64,000 nt of DNA from Siphonobacter sp. BAB-5405 (GCF_002872335.1 NZ_NJAG01000005.1:62001-126000), one strand, 5' to 3'. Shown: positions 35,583 to 44,930, counted from the first letter of the stretch. Program-made: numbers and translations. The notes: generated by a model not told the origin, from the sequence alone.

Positions 35583-36932
35583 CTATTTCTTTTCTTTTTC
35601 CACTTTCTTCATCACCTTATCCCCGGCTTTAAGCGTTTTCGAAACGAGGGTAAAGGGCCCGGATACAACTTCTTCACCGGCTTTGAGGCCCGAAAGAATT
35701 TCAATATTTTCAAAATCGCTAATGCCCGTTTTCACCGGACGCATCTCCACTACGCCGTTTTTGTGAATAAAGACTACTTCCTGCGGACGAGCTTCGGCCC
35801 GGGGCTTTTGCGATTGAGGATCGGCAGTAGCCGTTTCCTTTTCTTCACTACGCGTAGTCACTGAGGCAATGGGCACGCTGAGTACACCGTTTTTGCGATC
35901 TGTAACAACCTCAACCGAAGCCGTCATACCGGGACGGAAAGGAAAGCTACGTTTATTTTTTCGATCTACCAGATCCAGGTAGGATTCCGGTAAAATTCTG
36001 ATTTTCACTTCAAATTCCGTCACTGCATCCGTAGAGCTGGCCGCTGCCGACAGTGAACCACTGCCATTGGCCGTATTGGCAATGGAAGTAACCAGGCCTT
36101 TGAATTTTCGACCGGAATAGGAATACGCATCCACGTCGATAATCACCGAATCCCCCACGTTTACCCGAACAATGTCGTTTTCATTGACGTTGACCCGTAC
36201 CTCCATGTTGTTCAGATTGGCGATCCGCAGCATCTCCGTACCGGCCATTTGCGAGGTTCCTACAACGCGTTCGCCTAACTCAACGTCCAGCTTGGAAATA
36301 ATTCCGTTGGAGGGGGCGTAAATCGTGGTTTTACGCAAGGTTTCATTGGCATCCCGTAAGCCGGCATCGGCACTTTCAACGGCGAATCGGGCGGCTTCGA
36401 TATTGGCTCGGGCTGATTCTACATTTTGCCGGGCTACTTTATAATTGGCTTCAACCGTTTCGAAATCAGCATCCGAAATGACTTTATCCGCGTAGAGTTT
36501 TTTGTTCCGGTTATAATCAGCCTGAGCCCGTATCAACTGAGCGTCTACCTGCCCCAGGGCCGATTTCGTCTGTTCGTAACTGGCTTTAGACTGGTTCAAT
36601 GCTGCTTTGGCCCGAGCTACCAGCGACTCATAGTTGTCCGGGCGAATGCGAAGCAGTAATTGACCTTTCACGACGGAGTCACCTTCGTGAATCTTCAACT
36701 CAATGATTTCCCCCGATACGTCCGGGCTGATTTTAATTTCAACCTCTGGCTGTACCTTACCGGACGCACTGACGCGTTCGACAATATCGGCCGCTTTTAC
36801 TACGCTAAAAGTCGCTTCTTCGGCTTTTTCTTTTCCAATCCAACCGGCTGACTTGGCTATGAATAGCCCGCCAAACAGCAGAATCACCACTACGCCGAGA
36901 ATCCACCAAATTCGATTTGAGGAACGTTTCAT
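35583..36932 (-). CDS. HlyD/MFP-family periplasmic adaptor of an efflux pump
   Basis: From MKRSSNRIWWILGVVVILLFGGLF (start 36932) it is 449 residues: one membrane anchor, then a barrel-sandwich lipoyl half (SASGKVQPEVEIKISPDVSGEIIELKIHEGDSVVKGQLLLRI), a long alpha-hairpin coiled coil (about 110-220), the second lipoyl half (TIYAPSNGIISKLDVELGERVVG), a beta-barrel and a membrane-proximal domain ending in a Lys-rich tail. Such adaptors bridge an inner-membrane transporter (usually MacB-type ABC or RND) to a TolC channel. The TolC gene is directly upstream in the operon. No transporter gene adjoins, so the pump component must be elsewhere. Confidence 0.92.
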   Translation of the reverse strand: MKRSSNRIWWILGVVVILLFGGLFIAKSAGWIGKEKAEEATFSVVKAADIVERVSASGKVQPEVEIKISPDVSGEIIELKIHEGDSVVKGQLLLRIRPDNYESLVARAKAALNQSKASYEQTKSALGQVDAQLIRAQADYNRNKKLYADKVISDADFETVEANYKVARQNVESARANIEAARFAVESADAGLRDANETLRKTTIYAPSNGIISKLDVELGERVVGTSQMAGTEMLRIANLNNMEVRVNVNENDIVRVNVGDSVIIDVDAYSYSGRKFKGLVTSIANTANGSGSLSAAASSTDAVTEFEVKIRILPESYLDLVDRKNKRSFPFRPGMTASVEVVTDRKNGVLSVPIASVTTRSEEKETATADPQSQKPRAEARPQEVVFIHKNGVVEMRPVKTGISDFENIEILSGLKAGEEVVSGPFTLVSKTLKAGDKVMKKVEKEKK

Positions 36933-36973
36933 AACTAGGACTTTGGGCAATATCAAGTGTATAGTATTCCGCT

Positions 36974-38434
36974 TTAAAACGATAGCGGCTTATTTTGGTA
37001 GTAATCCAGTACTTTGATTCTCAGCACATAATCGTACTTCGCCTGAATCTGATTGATCCGGGAGCGATCCAGATTGGACTTTGCCAGATTGTAATCCACT
37101 GAATTGATGGCTCCTGCATTGAATCGGCTTTCGGCGGCTTTGAACGCCAGCTCCAGTGATTCCACCTGCCGGGTGAGCGAGGCATAACGTTTGGCAGCGG
37201 AGGTCATGTTTACGTAGGCCTGTTCGATATTCTGCCGCAATTGCAGCCGCACATTCGCCGCCTGATACTCCTGACTTTTTACATTCAGATTAGCCGTAGA
37301 AGCCCGATACCGAACCTGATAGGCGTTGAAAATGGGAACTCGCAGGCTTAATCCTATCCCACCGTTGAGGTTATTGGTAAGCTGTTCCGACCAGGGAATA
37401 TTCTGGGTAAGAAAACCGGGCTGAGTCGTGGTGAAAGTAATAGGCACCTGCTGCCCTTCGAACTCAACGAATGCCGTATTGGTAATCGTTGTGGGCGTAC
37501 CGGCCAGCGAACGGCGGGCGGCACTCGAATAGTTACTGCCCACGGACAAGTTAAAACCCAGCGAGGGGAAATAACCACCCCGGGCAATATCTACGCCCTT
37601 GCGGGCACTCAGGGTCCGAAGATCTGCCGCTTTTACGGCCGACTGGGTCTGCACTGCCGTGGCGTAAATATCCTGAATAGGCGTTTGGTACGTATCATCG
37701 GGCGTATTGATGCTCATTCGGTCCAGCACTAATTCCCGAATTTCCGGCTCGTTCATCAGTTGCAGCAGCTGAACTCTGGAGATCGCCAGATTATTCTCCG
37801 CCGTTACGACCGACAGTTCATCGTTGGCAAATTGTGCCTGTAAATCCAGTAGATTAGCCTGCGGCAAAGCTCCGGCATTGACCAGTTTTTCAGTACGGGT
37901 GACCTGTTGCTGCGTAATCTCTACCTGCGTACGGGATACAGCCAGCACATCTTCGTTGTTAAGCACCTGTAAATACGCCAGTACAACATTCAAGGCAACC
38001 TGATCACGGGTAGCCTGTACATCGAATTCGCTGGCCTGAACATTCAGCTGATTTTGTCTGATGGTATTGTTAACAATCCCACCATTGTAAATAATGGCAG
38101 TGGAAGTCAGGTTGGCGTTATTGTAATTAAGCGTTTGGGTTACGTATGTGTTGGTGAAGGGATCAATGTTCCGACCCAGGTTTAGCCCTTGCGTGATTGC
38201 CGTATTCAGGGTAGGCAGACGGGTAAATCTGGATTGATCCAGGGTATTGCGATTCACGGCAACCTGTATTTCGCTCTGCTTGACATCCAGGTTATTTTTC
38301 CAGGCAATGTCCACACATTCCTGAAGCGAACGCTTCGGTGCGGTATTCGTTTGCCCCCAAACCGGGCTAGCCAGTAGCAGGCTTATTCCGAACAGCCAGG
38401 CTTTTCCCATCATCTGTATCCTTGATTCATTCAT
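36974..38434 (-). CDS. TolC-family outer-membrane efflux channel
   Basis: 486 residues with a signal peptide (MNESRIQMMGKAWLFGISLLLASPVWGQ; starts at 38413 and 38410 are alternatives). The protein has the repeated TolC helical pattern: SLQECVDIAWKNNLDVKQSEIQ, then AVNRNTLDQSRFTRLPTLNT and FDVQATRDQVALNVVLAYLQVLN in the first half, LLDLQAQFANDELSVVTAENNL and the matching RASTANLNVKSQEYQAANVR...FKAAESRFNAGAINSVDYNLAKSNLD in the second. Trimers form the exit duct for the co-transcribed HlyD-type adaptor 41 bases downstream. A palindrome at 38492-38518 may regulate the operon. Confidence 0.94.
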   Translation of the reverse strand: MNESRIQMMGKAWLFGISLLLASPVWGQTNTAPKRSLQECVDIAWKNNLDVKQSEIQVAVNRNTLDQSRFTRLPTLNTAITQGLNLGRNIDPFTNTYVTQTLNYNNANLTSTAIIYNGGIVNNTIRQNQLNVQASEFDVQATRDQVALNVVLAYLQVLNNEDVLAVSRTQVEITQQQVTRTEKLVNAGALPQANLLDLQAQFANDELSVVTAENNLAISRVQLLQLMNEPEIRELVLDRMSINTPDDTYQTPIQDIYATAVQTQSAVKAADLRTLSARKGVDIARGGYFPSLGFNLSVGSNYSSAARRSLAGTPTTITNTAFVEFEGQQVPITFTTTQPGFLTQNIPWSEQLTNNLNGGIGLSLRVPIFNAYQVRYRASTANLNVKSQEYQAANVRLQLRQNIEQAYVNMTSAAKRYASLTRQVESLELAFKAAESRFNAGAINSVDYNLAKSNLDRSRINQIQAKYDYVLRIKVLDYYQNKPLSF

Positions 38435-38491
38435 TCAATGATACAGCAGGAGCGTGAAAGTGCCGAATGTTTTTTGGATAAACGGTCATTC

Positions 38492-38518
38492 ATGCCTATT
38501 GAAAGCTCGTATAGGCAT
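38492..38518. promoter_or_regulatory. Palindrome upstream of the tolC-hlyD operon
   Basis: ATGCCTAT (38492-38499) and ATAGGCAT (38511-38518) form a perfect 8-base inverted repeat with an 11-base spacer, about 58-84 bases upstream of the tolC ATG. Its size and position suit a dimeric repressor site; no cognate regulator is in the window. Confidence 0.4.
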
Positions 38519-38542
38519 TGAGCGTTCGCGTATACAAACAAA

Positions 38543-38571
38543 AAAGTCCAGAAGCATGGCTGCTGGACTTT
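38543..38571 (-). terminator. Terminator of the small-protein gene(s)
   Basis: AAAGTCCAG (38543-38551) pairs with CTGGACTTT (38563-38571). On the minus strand TTTTTTGTTTG follows, 58 bases after the stop of the small gene at 38629. This supports that a real transcript ends here. Confidence 0.85.
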
Positions 38572-38628
38572 CCTTTTCCCCCATTGTTTTACCTAACCTA
38601 ACAAACCCTTTCGGGTAAGATCTATTAA

Positions 38629-38805
38629 TTACACACGAGCCGATTTACTACGAATGGTTCGCATGAAGTTATTAAATTCTGTACGCTCTATTTTACGCTG
38701 TGGTCGATAGTAGCCCAAATCTTTCTTTGAACTTACCATATCCATGATAGCGGCGATTGCAGCCCCTACTCCCAGGGTCAACAACATAATAAGAGCTAGT
38801 GACAT
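38629..38805 (-). CDS. Small single-span membrane protein (58 aa)
   Basis: A short frame from the ATG at 38805 to TAA at 38629 encodes MSLALIMLLTLGVGAAIAAI, then DMVSSKKDLGYYRPQRKIERT and a basic tail ending SKSARV. It has one N-terminal membrane span and a positively charged cytoplasmic end. I do not recognise a family. Reasons to believe it: the codon use is regular, a strong terminator lies downstream, and a second small membrane gene (38845-38997) sits just upstream on the same strand, probably in one operon. Confidence 0.65.
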   Translation of the reverse strand: MSLALIMLLTLGVGAAIAAIMDMVSSKKDLGYYRPQRKIERTEFNNFMRTIRSKSARV

Positions 38806-38844
38806 AATGATTTAATGTGGGCGGTGATTAATAGCTGGATTCTG

Positions 38845-38997
38845 CTATACTGTACCTCTCCGAATGAAAGTCAGTAACAGGGAGATAACAGCAATTACAA
38901 GCAGAATGTGGATAAGACCTCCGGCACTATATCCTACTACTCCGATTAACCAGCCGATGATCAAAATGACGGCGACGATATACAATAGACTTCTCAT
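38845..38997 (-). CDS. lmo0937-family small membrane protein (50 aa)
   Basis: From MRSLLYIVAVILIIGWLIGV (start 38997) the product is 50 residues with two membrane segments, the pattern IGWLIGVVGYSAGGLIHILLVIAVI and a final LLTFIRRG. This matches the lmo0937 family of very small membrane proteins, which are widely spread and of unknown role; in Bacteroidota they are often found near stress-related genes. The upstream open frame to 39207 is not membrane-like and is rejected. The next small gene begins 40 bases downstream. A perfect TGTGGATAA occurs inside it at 38907-38915 by frame need or chance. Confidence 0.8.
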   Translation of the reverse strand: MRSLLYIVAVILIIGWLIGVVGYSAGGLIHILLVIAVISLLLTFIRRGTV

Positions 38998-39239
38998 GAT
39001 GGTTAAAGTTTTGAAAGTTTTACGTGAGTTGGTATTTGCGTTACTGGGATAAAAACTCTTTGCCACTGTGCCAGTACCTGCGTTTTTAACTTGAATTCGC
39101 CCTCTATACGTCAGAGTCGTAAAAGTTCGAGAAAATAATTCCCCACCGCGGGGAAAAACCCTTGAGGTACAACGGGGAATGGAAGTGGCATATAAATGGT
39201 ACCCCACCCATCTACTTTGATAATCCCTTATTAAGACCC

Positions 39240-40208
39240 ATGAATCGTCTGAAAAGCATTGCTAACTTTTTCATTGAAGTTTATAATGAATTTTCCAGTG
39301 ACAACGCACTTAAGATGAGTGCTTCACTTTCCTACTACATGATTTTTTCCCTGGCTCCGATGCTGCTGGTGATTATTTCGCTGCTGGGTATTTTCTACGG
39401 TCAGGATGCCATTCAGGGTCAGGTCTTCGGACAGATACAGGGGCTCGTAGGCAAGGAGGCAGCGATTCAGATTCAGGAAATCATTCGTAGGGCCGAGCTT
39501 TCCAATCGTTCACCGCTGGCCTTAACCCTGGGTATCGGAACGCTGGTGATTGGAGCCACGGGGGTATTCGGAGAAATGCAGGATTCTATCAACCGCATCT
39601 GGTCCTTACGGGCCAAACCCAAGAAAGGCTGGCTGAAGCTACTCATCAATCGGCTCCTGTCCTTTTCGCTGATTATTAGTATGGGCTTCATCCTGCTCGT
39701 ATCCCTCCTGCTCAATTCCCTGCTGGATGTATTCAGCTCTCAACTGGAACGACTTTTCAATAGTCAGATGGTAGTCGTTGTGTACATCATCAATATCGCT
39801 TTCATTTTTACGGTTATCACGGTACTGTTTGCTTTGATTTTCAATGTACTGCCTGATGGAAAACTATACTGGAAAGATTCCTTTGTTGGGGCAGGATTTA
39901 CGGCGATCCTTTTTATGGTAGGAAAGTTTCTGATCGGCTTGTACTTGGGCCAGTCCAATCTCAGCTCTACTTACGGGTCAGCCGCCTCGCTGGTCATTAT
40001 TTTGCTTTGGGTGAACTATTCGGCAGCTATTCTGTACTTCGGAGCGGAGTTTACTAAAGTCTATGTCAAGCAATACGGGCGGGGTATTGTACCCAAAAAC
40101 GAGACCGTTATTGTTTATGAACAGGAAATTGAACCCAAAAACCTCGAACAGGGCCAGATACCCCACGTCAACGTAGCGAGCCTGAAAGGATACTATGATA
40201 AACACTGA
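39240..40208 (+). CDS. YihY/BrkB-family membrane protein
   Basis: From MNRLKSIANFFIEVYNEFSSDNALKMSASLSYY (start 39240) the product is 322 residues with six membrane segments. ALKMSASLSYYMIFSLAPMLLVIISLLG, GATGVFGEMQDSINRIW and the C-terminal YGSAASLVIILLWVNYSAAILYFGAEFTK define the YihY/BrkB family (once mis-annotated as ribonuclease BN). The function is unsettled; an envelope or transport role is usually assumed. The tail from about 280 is soluble. An upstream ATG at 39162 adds 26 non-conserved residues and is rejected. The TspO-like gene follows by 37 bases and is likely co-transcribed. Confidence 0.9.
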   Translation: MNRLKSIANFFIEVYNEFSSDNALKMSASLSYYMIFSLAPMLLVIISLLGIFYGQDAIQGQVFGQIQGLVGKEAAIQIQEIIRRAELSNRSPLALTLGIGTLVIGATGVFGEMQDSINRIWSLRAKPKKGWLKLLINRLLSFSLIISMGFILLVSLLLNSLLDVFSSQLERLFNSQMVVVVYIINIAFIFTVITVLFALIFNVLPDGKLYWKDSFVGAGFTAILFMVGKFLIGLYLGQSNLSSTYGSAASLVIILLWVNYSAAILYFGAEFTKVYVKQYGRGIVPKNETVIVYEQEIEPKNLEQGQIPHVNVASLKGYYDKH

Positions 40209-40245
40209 TTTGAACCGGAACTTCGCTTAATCAATCTATATAGCC

Positions 40246-41133
40246 ATGAAAACATATGTTCATTCTGATATTCGGCCCGAATCCCGGCCATCGTTCGGCA
40301 TCAAAACGCTGCAAATTTTAAATTTTCTTACGTTTCTGGTTACGCTGGCGGTGAACTGGGCGGCGGTAAGTCTGCCCTTGAATGACAAGTCCACCAAACA
40401 ACTATCAGACCAGTATCCCAACCTGTTTACACCCGCTGGGCTTACCTTCTCCGTATGGAGCGTGATTTACGCAACCACGGCCCTTTTCGTATTCTATCAA
40501 TTAAAAGGACTATTTAGCTCCGTTTCCAGCGAATATGTCAACCGTCTGGTACGCCGCCTGAGTGGCTGGTTTATTGCTTCCAACCTGCTGAATGCCTGCT
40601 GGATTGTTGCCTGGCACTATGAGTACGTGACGTTTTCTGTAGTGATCATGCTCGCCATTCTGGTTACGCAGTTAACCCTCCTGGTGCGGGCTCACGAAGT
40701 TTCTGACCTGGATACCACCTGGGGACAGCGGTTTGTAGTTCGTACGCCCTTTGGCTTATACGCGGGCTGGATTTCTATCGCAGCCATCACCAATATCACG
40801 GCATGGCTGGTCAGTATCAACTGGAATCAGCTGGGTATTTCCGCAGAAGTTTGGGCGGTTATTATGATCATTATGGGGACCATTCTCGCTCAGCTGGTGC
40901 TGTTTACGCTTCGCAGTGTTTCGTACGGACTGGTCGTCATCTGGGCCATTGTGGGTATTATCCTGAAACGCTATCAAACGCCGGATCCTAACATGACCAT
41001 TGTGTACGTGTGTGAGATCTGCATTCTGGTACTGACGATTTCGGTAATTCTGATTGCCTTTACCAATCTGGTCATTCCCATTCGTAAAAGCCCTATGCTG
41101 CACTGGAACCGGCCCCGTGTTCAGCACGATTAA
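40246..41133 (+). CDS. TspO/MBR-like polytopic membrane protein
   Basis: 295 residues with about seven or eight membrane segments. The block LFTPAGLTFSVWSVIYATTALFVFYQL, then NACWIVAWHYEYVTFSVVIML, and a third Trp-rich helix ITAWLVSINWNQLG match the pattern of Bacteroidota proteins annotated as tryptophan-rich sensory (TspO/MBR) relatives, though it is longer than true TspO (about 160). Ligands of TspO are tetrapyrroles or cholesterol in other groups; none is implied here. It follows the BrkB gene closely. A good terminator follows. Confidence 0.65.
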   Translation: MKTYVHSDIRPESRPSFGIKTLQILNFLTFLVTLAVNWAAVSLPLNDKSTKQLSDQYPNLFTPAGLTFSVWSVIYATTALFVFYQLKGLFSSVSSEYVNRLVRRLSGWFIASNLLNACWIVAWHYEYVTFSVVIMLAILVTQLTLLVRAHEVSDLDTTWGQRFVVRTPFGLYAGWISIAAITNITAWLVSINWNQLGISAEVWAVIMIIMGTILAQLVLFTLRSVSYGLVVIWAIVGIILKRYQTPDPNMTIVYVCEICILVLTISVILIAFTNLVIPIRKSPMLHWNRPRVQHD

Positions 41134-41155
41134 GACCCCATGATTCCATTCCTGC

Positions 41156-41201
41156 CATTCCTCCGTACGGATGTAAACGTGCGGAGGAATGTCTGTTTTT
41201 T
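41156..41201 (+). terminator. Terminator of the brkB-tspO-like operon
   Basis: CATTCCTCCG (41156-41165) pairs perfectly with CGGAGGAATG (41182-41191), followed by TCTGTTTTTT. Confidence 0.88.
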
Positions 41202-41391
41202 AGCTTTCCTTAAAACAAGTTCTTTCGGTAAGCGTTTTTAAAATGCGAAACCCCTCGGAATCAGCAGGTCTATGTACGGGAAGAATATTCGGTCTGTACG
41301 GAGTAATTAGCTGAATAGCTCAGGTTTACGAAAAATAAATCATTTTTTCATACTGGATAGACTCCCGTTCTTTTTCATTTCAAAAGTCTTG

Positions 41392-41399
41392 TATCTTTG
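41392..41399 (+). promoter_or_regulatory. -7 promoter box of the lpx operon
   Basis: TATCTTTG is an exact TAnnTTTG match, 107 bases before the lpxD ATG. The gene-free stretch 41202-41506 (about 300 bases) holds this box, a leader of roughly 100 bases and nothing else that I can support. Confidence 0.55.
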
Positions 41400-41506
41400 C
41401 CACAAAAAACCCGGTTTATAGGCAGTTTTGTTGTATTTTCCTAAGGCAAGAGCAATACATACGTGACCGAGGAAACTATTCCTAACCGTCGTTTTCTATA
41501 TTCTCC

Positions 41507-42568
41507 ATGGAGTTCACAATTGCACAGGTGGCCCAGCTTTTGGGCGGTGAAGTAAAGGGTCCTGCTGATCAGAAGGTTAGTCGTCTGGCCAAGATCGAAG
41601 AAGGGACGCAAGGAGCTATTTGTTTTTTGTCCAACCTCAAGTACGAGCAATACCTTTATACAACCGCTGCCTCGGCCGTTATCGTTAGCAGAGATTTCGA
41701 GCCTAAAAAAGCGTATACGCCCACGCTTATTCTGGTAGATAACGCCTACACGGCCTTTACCCGCCTGCTGGAAGTCTATCATAACGCCCTGAGTTTCCGC
41801 AAATCAGGCATTGAAGAGCCCGTACACCGGGGCCAGCATACAGAAATTGGTGAAGGTGTTTATCTGGGAGCGTTTGCCAGCATTGGCGACAACTGCCGGA
41901 TTGGAAAGAATGTAAAAATTTACTCCCAAGTCTACATTGGTGATAACGTAGTGATTGGCGATAACACCATTCTGTACGCGGGCGTAAAAGTTTACGATAA
42001 CTGCCGGATTGGTTCAAACTGTACCCTTCATGCCAATGCCGTGATCGGATCCGATGGCTTTGGTTTTGCTCCGCAAACCGACGGTAGTTACAAAAGCATT
42101 CCCCAGCTGGGTAATGTGATTCTGGAAGATTACGTATCCATCGGTGCCAACACCACGATTGATTGTGCAACCATGCCGGAGGATTCAACCATCATCCGGG
42201 AAGGAGCCAAGCTCGACAACCTGATCCAGATTGCCCATAACGTTGAAATTGGTCGCCACACGGTTATGGCCGCTCAGTCGGGTGTTTCAGGTTCCTGTAA
42301 AATCGGTGATTATTGCATGATCGGAGGCCAGGTAGGCATTTCGGGTCACCTGCGTCTTGCTGACCATACAATCATTACGGCTCAATCCGGAATTTCGAAG
42401 TCGATTGAGAAGCCGGGAACCATACTGAGTGGCTCCCCCGCCGCAGAAAACCGGGAGAACCTCAAGTCGCAAGTACTGGTTCGTCGACTTCCCGAATTGG
42501 AAAAGCGGGTTCGGGAACTGGAAAAAATTCTGAAAGAATTATCTTTGCCCGCTAATAGTATTCAGTAG
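41507..42568 (+). CDS. lpxD: UDP-3-O-acylglucosamine N-acyltransferase
   Basis: LpxD transfers the second 3-hydroxyacyl chain (from acyl-ACP) to UDP-3-O-acylglucosamine in lipid A synthesis; cytoplasmic trimer. 353 residues. The N-terminal uridine-binding domain (MEFTIAQVAQLLGGEVKG) is followed by about nine hexapeptide repeats of the left-handed beta-helix (IGDNCRIGKNVKIY, IGDNVVIGDNTIL and onward), with IAHNVEIGRHTVMAAQSGVSG carrying the catalytic His region, and a C-terminal helix (about 325-353). It opens the lpxD-lpxC/fabZ-lpxA operon. Confidence 0.97.
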   Translation: MEFTIAQVAQLLGGEVKGPADQKVSRLAKIEEGTQGAICFLSNLKYEQYLYTTAASAVIVSRDFEPKKAYTPTLILVDNAYTAFTRLLEVYHNALSFRKSGIEEPVHRGQHTEIGEGVYLGAFASIGDNCRIGKNVKIYSQVYIGDNVVIGDNTILYAGVKVYDNCRIGSNCTLHANAVIGSDGFGFAPQTDGSYKSIPQLGNVILEDYVSIGANTTIDCATMPEDSTIIREGAKLDNLIQIAHNVEIGRHTVMAAQSGVSGSCKIGDYCMIGGQVGISGHLRLADHTIITAQSGISKSIEKPGTILSGSPAAENRENLKSQVLVRRLPELEKRVRELEKILKELSLPANSIQ

Positions 42569-42676
42569 TTCAGCAGTGAGTCGATAAACGCTTTCCTCGC
42601 TTCCTTTTTTGAGGTAATTCAGGAAAGATTCAAGGATTTACAAAGACCCTAATCGATAGCTGTTCATCCATCCAAG

Positions 42677-44071
42677 ATGAATCTTAAACAGCACACCATT
42701 CAGAAGCCCGTCACCGTTTCCGGCGTAGGGTTACATACCGGCGTAATCGCGTCCATGACGTTTCAGCCGGCTCCAGTCAACCACGGTTACAAATTCCAGC
42801 GGATTGATTTACCGGGTCAGCCCATCGTCGATGCTGACGTTGACTTTGTAGTTGATGTATCCCGCGGTACCACGCTTGAACACAACGGAGCCCGGGTGCA
42901 TACAGTTGAGCACACGCTAGCCGCTTTGGTGGGCCTTCAGATCGACAACTGCCTCATTCAGCTCGATGGTCCCGAACCGCCCATCATGGATGGTTCTTCC
43001 ATCAAGTTTATCGAAGCCCTTGACGATGCCGGACTGGTTGAGCAAAATGCCTTGCGTAATTATTTCGAAGTTCCTTCGGAAGTACGTTACCGGGATCGCG
43101 ACCGCGACGTAGAAATTGCTGCTTTACCGCTCGATGACTACCGGGTAACGGTAATGGTCGATTATAACTCGAAAGTTCTGAGCAGCCAGCACGCCAGCCT
43201 GAATGATATTACACTCTTTAAACAGGAAATTGCCAGGAGCCGTACCTTCTGCTTTCTGCACGAACTGGAAGCTCTTTTCAAAGCCAACCTGATTAAAGGC
43301 GGTGACCTTTCCAATGCCATTGTCATTGTGGACCGGGAGTTTGAAGACGGGGAGCTCGATCACCTGTCCTCTTTACTTGGTAAGCCTCGCGTCAGTGTAG
43401 TACCTGGCAAGGGTATTCTCAATAATATTGACCTGCACTATGCCAACGAACCTGCTCGTCACAAACTGCTCGACGTGGTGGGTGATCTGGCTTTGGTAGG
43501 CCGTCCGTTGAAAGCACAAATCCTGGCGGCTCGCCCAGGTCACGCTGCCAACGTGGAAATGGCTAAAAAAATCAAGAAGCTGATGCGGGAAACCCAAAAA
43601 CCCAGTATTCCGGTATACGATCCGAAGGTTCCGCCGGTCATGGATATCAAACAGATTTCCAATTTGCTGGCTCACCGCTATCCCTTCCAGTTGATTGATA
43701 AAATCATTCACATGGATGAATCCAGTGTAGTAGGTGTCAAGAATGTAACCATCAATGAACCTTTCTTTACTGGACACTTCCCCGAGAATCCGGTGATGCC
43801 GGGTGTACTGCAAATCGAAGCCATGGCTCAAACGGGTGGTATCCTGGTGATGAGTACCGTACCCGATCCGGAAAACTACTGGGCCTACCTGGCGGCTATC
43901 GAAAACTGCCGGTTCCGTCGTAACGTAGTGCCTGGTGATACCGTTATTTTCAAGTGCGAATTTATGGCTCCCATGAAACGGGGTATTGCCAAAATGCACG
44001 GACAGGCCTGGGTGGCTGGTCAACTGGTGATGGAAAGTGACATGACCGCAAGTTTAGTACGTAAAAAATAA
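42677..44071 (+). CDS. lpxC/fabZ: Bifunctional LpxC deacetylase / FabZ dehydratase
   Basis: 464 residues, a natural fusion common in Bacteroidota. The N-terminal LpxC (1-about 305) removes the acetyl group of UDP-3-O-acyl-GlcNAc, the committed lipid A step; zinc ligand His79 in TVEHTLAAL and the HKLLDVVGDLAL motif are present. The C-terminal FabZ (about 315-464) dehydrates 3-hydroxyacyl-ACP; LAHRYPFQLIDKI and FFTGHFPENPVMPGVLQIEAMAQ carry the hot-dog fold active site. The fusion ties the competing uses of 3-hydroxyacyl-ACP together. It follows lpxD by 108 bases and precedes lpxA by 46. Confidence 0.98.
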   Translation: MNLKQHTIQKPVTVSGVGLHTGVIASMTFQPAPVNHGYKFQRIDLPGQPIVDADVDFVVDVSRGTTLEHNGARVHTVEHTLAALVGLQIDNCLIQLDGPEPPIMDGSSIKFIEALDDAGLVEQNALRNYFEVPSEVRYRDRDRDVEIAALPLDDYRVTVMVDYNSKVLSSQHASLNDITLFKQEIARSRTFCFLHELEALFKANLIKGGDLSNAIVIVDREFEDGELDHLSSLLGKPRVSVVPGKGILNNIDLHYANEPARHKLLDVVGDLALVGRPLKAQILAARPGHAANVEMAKKIKKLMRETQKPSIPVYDPKVPPVMDIKQISNLLAHRYPFQLIDKIIHMDESSVVGVKNVTINEPFFTGHFPENPVMPGVLQIEAMAQTGGILVMSTVPDPENYWAYLAAIENCRFRRNVVPGDTVIFKCEFMAPMKRGIAKMHGQAWVAGQLVMESDMTASLVRKK

Positions 44072-44117
44072 GCCGACCCGTTTACGGTAGGTGAAGTAAG
44101 CGTACCGTATTCTGGCA

Positions 44118-44921
44118 ATGAACAGAATGATACAGCCCTTAGCATACGTTCACCCTGATGCAAAAATTGCCCCCAATGTGGTCATCGAACCCTTTGCGGT
44201 CATTCATAAAAATGTTGAAATCGGTGAAGGTTCCTGGATTGGCTCCAATGTTACTATTTTCGAAGGAGCCCGTATTGGGAAGAATGTTCAAATTTTTCCC
44301 GGTGCCAGCATCTCGGCCGTACCGCAGGACCTGAAATTCGAAGGCGAAGAAACCTTGACTACCATTGGTGACTATACTACGATTCGGGAATGCGTAACCA
44401 TTAACAAAGGCACGAAAGCAGCGGGTAAAACGGTTATTGGCAGCCACTGTCTGCTCATGGCCTATACGCACATTGCCCACGACTGCGTTATTGGCGACTA
44501 TTGCATTATGGCCAATAGTGTACAAATGGCTGGTCACGTGGAATTAGGGGATTGGGCTTTTATCGGAGGCACAACCGCAATCCATCAATTTTCGAAAATT
44601 GGGCCTCACGCCATGATTGGTGGCGGTTCGCACGTATTGAAGGATATTCCTCCGTATACGAAAGCGGGCCGGGAACCCATTGCTTACGTCGGTTTGAACT
44701 CCATTGGCCTGCGGCGGCGGGGATTCAGCAACGAGAAAATTGCCGAAATTCAGGAGATTTATCGCTACGTATATCTGAAAGGCTACAACAATGCTGAAGC
44801 CCTGCACCGGATCGAAATTGAACTCCCTGCTTCGGCTGAACGGGACGAAATTATCAACTTCATCCGCTCCTCCGAACGAGGCATTATGAAAGGCCCCGGC
44901 AAAGGGACATCCGTAGAATAG
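44118..44921 (+). CDS. lpxA: Acyl-ACP:UDP-GlcNAc O-acyltransferase
   Basis: LpxA makes the first lipid A precursor. 267 residues. It consists of hexapeptide repeats (VHPDAKIAPNVVIEPFAVIHKNVEIGEGSWIGSNVTI...) forming a left-handed helix, the GDYTTIRECVTINKGT segment, the catalytic His in LMAYTHIAHDCVIGDYC, and a C-terminal helical domain beginning LRRRGFSNEKIAEIQEIYRYVYLKG. The ATG at 44127 (MIQPLAYVHPDA) is an alternative start. Last lpx gene of the operon; a hairpin follows. Confidence 0.97.
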   Translation: MNRMIQPLAYVHPDAKIAPNVVIEPFAVIHKNVEIGEGSWIGSNVTIFEGARIGKNVQIFPGASISAVPQDLKFEGEETLTTIGDYTTIRECVTINKGTKAAGKTVIGSHCLLMAYTHIAHDCVIGDYCIMANSVQMAGHVELGDWAFIGGTTAIHQFSKIGPHAMIGGGSHVLKDIPPYTKAGREPIAYVGLNSIGLRRRGFSNEKIAEIQEIYRYVYLKGYNNAEALHRIEIELPASAERDEIINFIRSSERGIMKGPGKGTSVE

Positions 44922-44930
44922 CACTTTTTG

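Noticed and set aside
38907-38915. Perfect DnaA box inside the lmo0937-family gene
   Set aside because: It is a single isolated copy in a coding sequence, about what chance predicts for this length, and is not counted in the cluster.
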